From Pontibacter kalidii (GTDB lineage Bacteria; Bacteroidota; Bacteroidia; Cytophagales; Hymenobacteraceae), in the NCBI RefSeq assembly GCF_026278245.1, contig NZ_CP111079.1, positions 3,796,501 to 3,860,500 of the forward strand: a stretch of DNA of 64,000 bases. The letters run 5' to 3'. The notes below the pieces were generated by a model. That model ran no database searches. It had not been told where the DNA came from and saw nothing but the letters and a program-made list of their open reading frames with translations. The translations under genes were made by a program, and so were the position numbers. This document shows positions 19,285 to 26,085 of the stretch, in pieces; position 1 is the stretch's first letter, and every line of letters begins with the position of its first letter.

Positions 19285-19292
19285 TATCTTTG
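19285..19292 (+). promoter_or_regulatory. -7 promoter box of recX
   Basis: TATCTTTG matches TAnnTTTG and lies 20 bases before the TTG start at 19312. Confidence 0.55.
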
Positions 19293-19311
19293 TAAAAGCT
19301 GATTTATACTT

Positions 19312-19797
19312 TTGGAACGCGACAAGAAGCAGAAAACCTACACCCCCAAGGAGGCGCTGATTAAAGCGGCCTCCTACTGCGCCTACCAGGACCGCACGCA
19401 GCAGGAGGTGCGCGACAAGCTGTTCTCCTACGGCCTGGAGCCCGACGATGTGGAGGAACTGATCATACGCCTGAGCCAGGAGAAACTGATTGATGAGGAG
19501 CGCTACGCCCAGAGCTACGTGCGCGGCAAGTATGGCCTGAAGAAGTGGGGCCGCCGCAAGATCATGCAGGGCCTCAAAAGCAAAGGCATCTCCGACTACT
19601 GCATCAAGCAGGGCCTGAAAGAGATTGACCCCGACCTATACGAGCAGCACCTGCTGCAGCTGCTGGAAAAGAAAAACGCCACCGAGAAAGAGAAAAACCC
19701 CTTCGCCCGCCGCCAAAAGCTAACGTACTTCCTCATGAGCAAAGGCTATGAGAACGACCTGATCCAGGATGCGCTGAAGGGGCTGGAGGAGAGTTAA
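19312..19797 (+). CDS. recX: regulatory protein RecX
   Basis: A 161-residue RecX-family protein, all-helical, that modulates RecA filaments. Typical segments: KAASYCAYQDRTQQEVRDKL (first helix repeat), EELIIRLSQEKLIDEERYAQSYVRGK, and WGRRKIMQGLKSKGISDYCI. The start is TTG at 19312; no ATG, GTG or stop-compatible alternative lies in the right place, and the -7 box is 20 bases upstream. The TTG is part of TATACTTTTG, so the genome-wide word covers the initiation site. recA is not in the window. Confidence 0.9.
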   Translation: MERDKKQKTYTPKEALIKAASYCAYQDRTQQEVRDKLFSYGLEPDDVEELIIRLSQEKLIDEERYAQSYVRGKYGLKKWGRRKIMQGLKSKGISDYCIKQGLKEIDPDLYEQHLLQLLEKKNATEKEKNPFARRQKLTYFLMSKGYENDLIQDALKGLEES

Positions 19798-19919
19798 AGT
19801 TTAGTATATTGAGTGAGCGTTGTGCTCTAAGATTTAAAAGTACTCTAGACATAGTGGTGATAAGCGTGTGTTTACGCTTACCTAGCGTGAGAGCCTTGCA
19901 TTAAAACTTAAACTTATTC

Positions 19920-20570
19920 ATGCTTAATTACTATGCTGCAAGAACAGCAACACTCCTTCTTCTTTTAGCTTCATTTTCATGTGGTTCTAAGGACTATGTG
20001 CCGAAGAACGTAACGCAGTACAACTTTCTGGAAATCAAAAAAAGCTATCCAGACACTTTGGTAAGTCATTTCCCAAAAGACTTATTCCTAATGTCGGGAT
20101 ATGTTTACGAATCTGGTGAGGATGCAGGTAATGTAAGATTGCAACTAAACCTAGAGTTAGACAGCGAAGCAATTAACACTTTGAGTGAAGCTTTAAACGG
20201 ATCATCAATAGCGAAATATCAGGCAGATGATTCTTGTCTTTTAATTGTAAATAGATTTTTAAGGCTCACTGAATGGGGGTTTAAAAATACATTCCAATCA
20301 GCGAAGAGTAGACCAATTAATTGCTCAGGCTATTACCTGCCAGTACCTAATTTTTGGCAGAACATTAATGCTAAAAATGGACAAATGAGCAATAGGCTTC
20401 CTAAAGACTATACTATTTATGTTTTAGAAGCCAATGCATCACGAGTAACAGATTCGGCCGATAGGAATGTTGGTGAATATTTGCCTGAAGAATGGAAAGA
20501 AGGTTACTCAAAAGGTGTGGCTATAAATAGAAGTGATGGCTCAGCAATTTATTGGTTCATAGCCTGGTAA
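19920..20570 (+). CDS. hypothetical lipoprotein, AT-rich
   Basis: A 216-residue predicted lipoprotein: MLNYYAARTATLLLLLASFSC with Cys21 after a hydrophobic stretch. I recognise no domain. The mature part has two further Cys (DDSCLLIVNRF, RPINCSGYYLPVPNFW), which may form a disulphide. Codon use is clearly more AT-rich than in recX or DUF4230 beside it, and the gene lacks AAGTATA words, so it may be a recent arrival. The spacer before it holds TAAGCGT...ACGCTTA, an inverted repeat (about 19862-19880). Confidence 0.7.
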   Translation: MLNYYAARTATLLLLLASFSCGSKDYVPKNVTQYNFLEIKKSYPDTLVSHFPKDLFLMSGYVYESGEDAGNVRLQLNLELDSEAINTLSEALNGSSIAKYQADDSCLLIVNRFLRLTEWGFKNTFQSAKSRPINCSGYYLPVPNFWQNINAKNGQMSNRLPKDYTIYVLEANASRVTDSADRNVGEYLPEEWKEGYSKGVAINRSDGSAIYWFIAW

Positions 20571-20714
20571 GCTAGTTAGGCTGATAGCTTAGCAATAGTT
20601 TGTTAGCTGAGGTAGCGCCATAATCTCTATTTTCTTATCTAACATTTGGCTCGGGCCTTTCCTATATCAGCCACTGTTCATATAGATGGTCTAAATGAAC
20701 ATTAACTAAACCCC

Positions 20715-21350
20715 CTACCGCTTCGGCCCCAGTTCCGGGTTCTGGATTCTGCGTTGGGGTACCAGCACCACGCGGCGGCCGGTTATCTCTTCCAGCATTG
20801 GCTTCAGGATTTTCTCAGCGTTTACCTTCGTTTGGTTAAGTATACCGGAGTTCAGGGCCGCTTTTTTTACGTTGGCCTCGGCATACTTGTAGCTTTCCTG
20901 CACCAGGTCGGCATCCTGGAAGTAGGTGTTCTCCTTGCTGAAAACTTTGGTTTGGCTATGGTCGATCTTGTAGTAGCACACCTCCGGCTCCGGCAGCGCC
21001 ACCTGCACCAGCGAGTCACCCTGAAACTGGATGTCGGCCTCGGTAATTTTGGTGAAATCCACGCAGCCCACCGCCTCGCCGGTTACGATCAGCGCCACCT
21101 TAGAATTGGGTATCCACCGCGATACTTCCTTTTCGTACTCCACCACATCCTTAAAATTATAGCGCACCAGCTCCATGCGCCCAAGATCCTCCACCGAGGT
21201 AAGCACGGTGTTAAAATTCACCACCACCTCCGGTTCCGCCTTTGCTTCCGGCTTGCTGAAGTAATCACTAACGGTGCGCCACAGGAAAATGCCGAGCGAG
21301 AGAAGTATAACCCAGGGTAAAATTTTGATAAGAAAACGAAGTAAGAGCAT
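20715..21350 (-). CDS. DUF4230 domain-containing membrane-anchored protein
   Basis: 211 residues. The start is taken as the ATG at 21350 (MLLLRFLIKILPWVILLSLG), which begins directly with a transmembrane anchor; the longer frame to 21491 adds a Cys/Trp-rich stretch that runs into the next gene. After the anchor the DUF4230 pattern is visible: VLTSVEDLGRMELVRYNFKDVVEYE, LIVTGEAVGCVDFTKI and LPEPEVCYYKIDHSQTKVF. The C-terminus is basic (GRRVVLVPQRR). Function unknown; the family is widespread in bacteria as a membrane-anchored protein. Confidence 0.85.
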   Translation of the reverse strand: MLLLRFLIKILPWVILLSLGIFLWRTVSDYFSKPEAKAEPEVVVNFNTVLTSVEDLGRMELVRYNFKDVVEYEKEVSRWIPNSKVALIVTGEAVGCVDFTKITEADIQFQGDSLVQVALPEPEVCYYKIDHSQTKVFSKENTYFQDADLVQESYKYAEANVKKAALNSGILNQTKVNAEKILKPMLEEITGRRVVLVPQRRIQNPELGPKR

Positions 21351-21399
21351 TGGGTGCCAGTATGATTTCAGGTACAGATACGGCGTTGCAAATATTATG

Positions 21400-22305
21400 C
21401 TACAAAATCTGTACCCCCAGCCGTTCCCTGAAACCGGCGTTGCCCTGCAAACCACCTGTGTGCACCGCCACCACGCGGCTGCCCCTGGCAAAGTAGCCTT
21501 GCCGTATCAGATCAAACAGGCCATACATCATTTTGCCGGTATAGATAGGCTCCAGCGGGATGTGGTGCTGCTTTTTGAAGTCCTCCATAAATGCCAGCAG
21601 TTCCGGCTTTACCTTGGCGTAGCCCCCGAAGTGGTAACCCGTGAGGAGGTGCCAGTTGCTGTACGTACGGCCGCTGTAAGCCTGCACCAGTTCCTCCACC
21701 TCCTGCTGCAAAAACTCCCCGCCTTTTAGGGCCGGGAACCCTAGTACCTCCTGCGCCCCTGCCAGGCCAGCCACGATGCCCGCCAGCGTGCCACCGGTGC
21801 CCATGGCGCAGCAGATGTAGTCATACTTCAGGTCGATGTCCTGCACGATCTCGGTACAGCCTTTCACGGCCAGCAGGTTGGTACCGCCCTCTGGTAGCAT
21901 GTACACGTTGCCAAATTGCTGCTGAAGCTCTTCCAGAAAATGCGACTCTGCTTTTAGTTTATACTTTTCGCGGCTGATGTAGTGCAGCTGCATGCCGCAG
22001 GAGGTGGCAAAGCGAAGGGTGGGATTGAGCGGCAAATGCTCCTCTCCCCGGATAATGCCGATGGTTTTGAAGCCGTATTCCTTGCCCGCTGCTGCTGTGG
22101 CCGCAATGTGGTTGGAGTAGGCCCCGCCGAAAGTAAGCAGCGTAAGTTGCCCCTGCTGCTGGGCCTCCTGCAGGTTATACTTGAGCTTGCGCCACTTATT
22201 ACCCGATATGTGCGGGTGCAGCAAATCCTCACGTTTCACCCATAGCTCCACGCCCTGCTCCTGCAGCAGCTCGTCCTCCAGTTTCTGTAGCGGTGCCTCT
22301 TCCAT
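21400..22305 (-). CDS. PLP-dependent D-cysteine desulfhydrase / ACC deaminase family protein
   Basis: A 301-residue fold-type II PLP enzyme of the ACC deaminase/D-cysteine desulfhydrase family. The PLP lysine is in HISGNKWRKLKYNL, followed by the Asn loop FGGAYSNHIAATAAAGKEYG. The glycine-rich phosphate cup is CAMGTGGTLAGI. The C-terminal region LEPIYTGKMMYGLFDLIRQG and VVAVHTGGLQGNAGF is typical. The reaction is probably cleavage of D-cysteine or a related amino acid to pyruvate, ammonia and sulphide; ACC deamination cannot be excluded from sequence alone. Single gene, with DUF4230 downstream on the same strand. Confidence 0.88.
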   Translation of the reverse strand: MEEAPLQKLEDELLQEQGVELWVKREDLLHPHISGNKWRKLKYNLQEAQQQGQLTLLTFGGAYSNHIAATAAAGKEYGFKTIGIIRGEEHLPLNPTLRFATSCGMQLHYISREKYKLKAESHFLEELQQQFGNVYMLPEGGTNLLAVKGCTEIVQDIDLKYDYICCAMGTGGTLAGIVAGLAGAQEVLGFPALKGGEFLQQEVEELVQAYSGRTYSNWHLLTGYHFGGYAKVKPELLAFMEDFKKQHHIPLEPIYTGKMMYGLFDLIRQGYFARGSRVVAVHTGGLQGNAGFRERLGVQIL

Positions 22306-22365
22306 ACTTACAATATTGGTAAAAAAGAAGCCCCGGCAAAAGCCAGGGCTGTACTTTATACTTGG

Positions 22366-22457
22366 TAGAATGTCTGAATCAGGATTTGCAGGATGAAAGG
22401 ATATACAGGATTAAGATTCACTTACTCTTAAACTCTCTAACTCCTAAACTCTCTAAC
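22366..22457 (+). repeat. composite intergenic repeat, copy 3 (partial)
   Basis: Contains TGTCTGAATCAGGATTTGCA, CAGGAT repeats and then CTCTCTAACTCC units, as in copy 2, but lacks the 7-base part. It lies between the PLP enzyme gene and the YfhO stop. Confidence 0.7.
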
Positions 22458-22460
22458 TTC

Positions 22461-24917
22461 CTACACTTTCTCCACAATTGGTTCCTCTACCGGTTTTGTT
22501 TTCACGGCGTAGAAAATGGCGCCCGCCACTACCAATAGCAGCAGGATGGAAGAAATCAGGGAGATCGTGTTACCAGTGAAGTATGAATCCGGCTCGAACT
22601 TAAATTCGATGGTGTGCTTGCCGGCCGGCACCTCCATGGCGCGCAGCACGTAGTTGGCGCGGATATGCTCTACCGGCTCCCCGTCCAGGTACGCCTGCCA
22701 GCCCTCCGGGTAGTAGATCTCAGAGAACACCACCAAGCCCTCTTTGGCTGCCGTATACTCATACTTGAGGTAATTCGGCTCATACTCCGTCAGCTTAATG
22801 TTGGCGCTGTCGGCGCTGAAGTAGCGGCGCTCTACCGGGAATTTGCTCACATCGATCACGGCGGTGGCACCGGCATCAAACATCGTCAAGGCATCCAGTT
22901 CGGCATCCGGCGACTCAACCGGTTGCACCTCCTCCACAAACCAGGCGTTGCCCAAGGCGTCCGGCACGCGCTGCACCGGCTGCTTCGGATCACCGGTGAT
23001 CGCGTAGCGGGTGTTGAGCATGCGCAGCACCTCCAGGTTATTTCGCGAAATGTGGCGGTCGATCAGGTCCTGGTAACGGCGCAGCTTGGCTCCGTGGTAC
23101 CCACCTACCGACTTATGGAAGTAAGACGTGCGGGCATCGTTAAACGGATTCGGCAGATTAATCACGCGGTAGCTCAGGCCTCTCGCCGTATCCTCCTTGT
23201 CCTGCAGGATCATCTGGTCGGCCGGGGTTGGGCTGAAATAGTTCTCTACCACCCGGCGCTCAAAGTCCCCGTTGTTCAGGTAACGCTGGTCCACCGACCA
23301 CAGATCCACCAGCACCAGTATACCTACACCAGCTACCGCCACCGTGGCAGACACCTTGTTCTTCACATAGAAGTATAGCAGACCGGCAGCCAGCACTATA
23401 AATACCAGCGAGCGGAAGGCGTCGGAGCGCATCATGCTCTCACGGTCGGCGCGGATGGCGTCAATCGGGAACTGCGCCTGAATCAAATGCTGGTCGGCTC
23501 CGGATATAAAGCTCGCGGTGCCAGCAAACAGCCACACCAGCAAGCAGATACCGGCGGTGATACCCCCGGATATCAGCAGTTTCTTATCCAGATCTTTGAT
23601 CTGGCTTCTTTCGTTGATCAGCTTCCAAAGGGCAAGTATAGCCAGGAACGGAATCGTGATCTGGGCAATAACCAAGGCTGATGACACCGCCCTAAACTTG
23701 TTGTAGAGCGGGAAGTAATCGAACATGAAGTAGTTGAAAGCCTCGAAGTTCTTACCCCATGCCAGCAGCAGGGAAAGGATGGTGCCGGCTACGAGCCAGC
23801 TCGTCCAGCGGCGGTCCACGATGAACAGCCCCAGCACGAATAGGAACACGACGATGGCGCCCACGTAAACCGGACCGCTCGTCATGGGCTGCGGCCCCCA
23901 ATACATCGGCAGGCCCTGCTTTACCAGCTGCTCCGCCTGTGCCGGGGCGGCTCCCATTTTCGTAAAGGCGTTATAGGTTTCGGAATCGGTATCGAGTGGG
24001 GCGCTACTGCTGCCGCCGTAGAAGTCCGGGATCAGCAGCGTCATGGTTTCACTTACGCCGTAGCTCCAGTTAAAGGCATACTCGCGGTCCAGGCCGGTGC
24101 CTACGTTGTCGCCGCTGTTAGGCTGCGTCAGCTCCGATTTGCCCCGGATGCTGTACTCGCTATACTCGGCCGTAGTATACAACCTGCCGAAGTTAACGCC
24201 TACGGCAAGTATGACCGCCACCAGCAGCACCAACCCACGCTTCAGCAGCTCCGCGAAGGTTCCGTGCTTTACGGCGTAGATGATCTCCACCACGCCAAAC
24301 ACCAGCACCAGCAGCAGCATGTAGTAGGTCATCTGCAGGTGGTTGAAATGCAGGTTCATCGTCAGGCCAACGGCAAACAGCGCGGCTCCGATCCACAGGT
24401 TCCGGCGCAGCGCGTAAATTAGGCCGGCGAGCACCATCGGGATGTAAGCAATGGTAAGCGACTTGGTATTGTGGCCCGCCTCCAGGATAATGAGGTTGTA
24501 GGACGTGAAGGAGAAAGCCACCGCCCCTATAATGGCCAGCCAGGTGCTCATGCCCATGGCCACCAACAGGATGTAGGCGCAAAGCAACGTGATAAAGATA
24601 TTACCTGCCAGGGCCGGCAGGTCGAATGTCAGGATCTTGTGGATGTAGCCCGACCAATCGCCGGGAAACTTTGTTTGGATGAGGTAAGCCGGCATGCCGC
24701 CGAACATGGAGTTGGTCCAGAGGGCTTCCTCGCCGGTGCGCTCGCGGTAATCCTGAATCTCTTTGGCGCCGCCCTTAAACTGCAGGATATCGTGCTGGGC
24801 AAGGCCTTTGTCCTGAAAAAGGACGGGCGAGAAGTATACCGCCGTCAGGATGAGGAAAATAAGTACGGCGATGGCATGTGGCAGCACATCGCGCTTAAAG
24901 TTGAAGGAAGTTGTCAT
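22461..24917 (-). CDS. YfhO family membrane protein
   Basis: An 818-residue polytopic inner-membrane protein with about 12-14 helices and a large soluble loop. The start is ATG at 24917 (MTTSFNFKRDVLPHAIAVLIF), preferred over a TTG three codons earlier. The opening is typical of YfhO: FSPVLFQDKGLAQHDILQF and TNSMFGGMPAYLIQTKFPG. The C-terminal soluble part carries FSEIYYPEGWQAYLDGEPV, then a final helix. In Firmicutes YfhO is tied to glycosylation of teichoic acids; in Bacteroidetes the role is not established, though a GT-C-like glycosyl transfer in the envelope is likely. A DUF4834 gene lies 41 bases upstream on the same strand. Confidence 0.88.
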   Translation of the reverse strand: MTTSFNFKRDVLPHAIAVLIFLILTAVYFSPVLFQDKGLAQHDILQFKGGAKEIQDYRERTGEEALWTNSMFGGMPAYLIQTKFPGDWSGYIHKILTFDLPALAGNIFITLLCAYILLVAMGMSTWLAIIGAVAFSFTSYNLIILEAGHNTKSLTIAYIPMVLAGLIYALRRNLWIGAALFAVGLTMNLHFNHLQMTYYMLLLVLVFGVVEIIYAVKHGTFAELLKRGLVLLVAVILAVGVNFGRLYTTAEYSEYSIRGKSELTQPNSGDNVGTGLDREYAFNWSYGVSETMTLLIPDFYGGSSSAPLDTDSETYNAFTKMGAAPAQAEQLVKQGLPMYWGPQPMTSGPVYVGAIVVFLFVLGLFIVDRRWTSWLVAGTILSLLLAWGKNFEAFNYFMFDYFPLYNKFRAVSSALVIAQITIPFLAILALWKLINERSQIKDLDKKLLISGGITAGICLLVWLFAGTASFISGADQHLIQAQFPIDAIRADRESMMRSDAFRSLVFIVLAAGLLYFYVKNKVSATVAVAGVGILVLVDLWSVDQRYLNNGDFERRVVENYFSPTPADQMILQDKEDTARGLSYRVINLPNPFNDARTSYFHKSVGGYHGAKLRRYQDLIDRHISRNNLEVLRMLNTRYAITGDPKQPVQRVPDALGNAWFVEEVQPVESPDAELDALTMFDAGATAVIDVSKFPVERRYFSADSANIKLTEYEPNYLKYEYTAAKEGLVVFSEIYYPEGWQAYLDGEPVEHIRANYVLRAMEVPAGKHTIEFKFEPDSYFTGNTISLISSILLLLVVAGAIFYAVKTKPVEEPIVEKV

Positions 24918-24958
24918 GTCTTTCAAAAACCCAAAATAGAGTTTGAAAGATAGGAGTT

Positions 24959-25240
24959 TTATTTCACTTCTTCATAATCCACGTACTCGCCGCCCTTGAA
25001 AGACTTGCGCTCCGGCTGCTCCGGGATGTAGTCGATCTTAACATCGCCTTTGGCGCGGCCATTGCCGTTCTGGCTTTGCTGCTGCGCCTGGCGCTGCTGC
25101 TGGTGCATGTTAGAGTAAAAGAAGGCCCCGTTGCGCATTTTCTTCCGGATAAACATCCCCAGCAGCCACCTGAACAGCGTTGGCGCCACCAGACGGATGA
25201 AGAAAATAATGAGCAGGGTAACGAATATAAACTTGATCAT
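24959..25240 (-). CDS. DUF4834 family small membrane protein
   Basis: 93 residues, start ATG at 25240 (MIKFIFVTLLIIFFIRLVAP), giving an N-terminal membrane helix at once; the longer frame to 25276 adds 12 residues with no merit. Then a basic patch (RKKMRNG), a Gln-rich linker (QQQRQAQQQSQNG) and the conserved tail VKIDYIPE and GEYVDYEEVK. A Bacteroidetes-specific family of unknown function, probably in one operon with YfhO. Confidence 0.8.
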   Translation of the reverse strand: MIKFIFVTLLIIFFIRLVAPTLFRWLLGMFIRKKMRNGAFFYSNMHQQQRQAQQQSQNGNGRAKGDVKIDYIPEQPERKSFKGGEYVDYEEVK

Positions 25241-25353
25241 CGCGTTGAAATCTCTTTGTATATGTGTGTAAAGCACACTGCAAAAACAGTACCGATACTA
25301 TGTTACAACTCCTTTGCCAGCTTTTTGTTATCTGACGTTTTGGCGGTGTACGG

Positions 25354-25361
25354 CAAAGATA
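25354..25361 (-). promoter_or_regulatory. possible -7 box of the DUF4834-YfhO operon
   Basis: TATCTTTG on the minus strand matches TAnnTTTG, but it is about 114 bases before the start chosen for DUF4834, giving a longer leader than other boxes here. Confidence 0.35.
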
Positions 25362-25435
25362 AGGAGTAAAGTTCTGAAATGCAGGTTTGGAGGGGTTGGT
25401 TCCAGGCCTGGGAGGGTGAGTTATACTTTTGTTAG

Positions 25436-26015
25436 CAGGTTTATACGTTGGCTATACTTTATACCTGGTGATTTATACTTCATAGCTGCAGCTTTCCGAC
25501 ACTTCTCTGGCGCCAGCGTCGGCTTGTGCCTCTCTTAGCCCCTGCTTCCCGTAACCTGAGCCAAGCTATACTTGTTAGCTGCTGTTCATCCACAGCCTTA
25601 CAACCTTGATTGTTTCACTTCATACTTTGGTGCTCTCAAGCCCGAGAGGGCTCGTTCTCGGGCATCGCGCTGTTTTCCCTTCCTTTGCTGTCGCAATGCC
25701 CTCACGGGCACCGGAAATCTAGAAGGCGCTCAACCCAAGGACTGGGTATCATTTCGATAGCTGCTGCCATTGCTATGGAACAAGTATAAGTCCCCCTTTG
25801 AAGGGGGCAGGGGGATGTTAATCAACTGCGGAGAATTCCCCTCCCCGGAGGGGCTAGGGGTGGGTTTATACTTGTAGAGACAGGTCGCGACCTGTCCGCG
25901 CGATACCAGCTGCCATGAAACTTATACTTTAGCCACAGTAACTACAGGCTCCCCTCCTTTGATAAGGAGGGGTAGGGGTGGTTGGATACGGTGTAGCATC
26001 ACCCCTTGCTCAAGT
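25436..26015 (+). repeat. intergenic mosaic repeat, copy 2
   Basis: Module A (about 25545-25765) with the core at 25640-25654 and the closing AACCCAAGGACTGGG, a B-like block (CCCCTCCCCGGAGGGG), module C as GACAGGTCGCGACCTGTC at 25879-25896, and module D (CCTCCTTTGATAAGGAGG, about 25954-25971). Many TATACTT words are interspersed. No gene. Confidence 0.85.
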
Positions 26016-26036
26016 ATAACCAAGGCATCTAAAACA

Positions 26037-26069
26037 GTAAGCCCTCCCTGTTTCCAGGGGAGGGCTTAC
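26037..26069 (-). terminator. terminator after carB
   Basis: 12-bp inverted repeat GTAAGCCCTCCC / GGGAGGGCTTAC with a 9-base loop, 17 bases past the carB stop. On the minus strand it is followed by TGTTTTAG, a modest T-rich tail. Its stem is close to module B of the mosaic repeat. Confidence 0.65.
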
Positions 26070-26085
26070 GTTCAATTTATATTTC

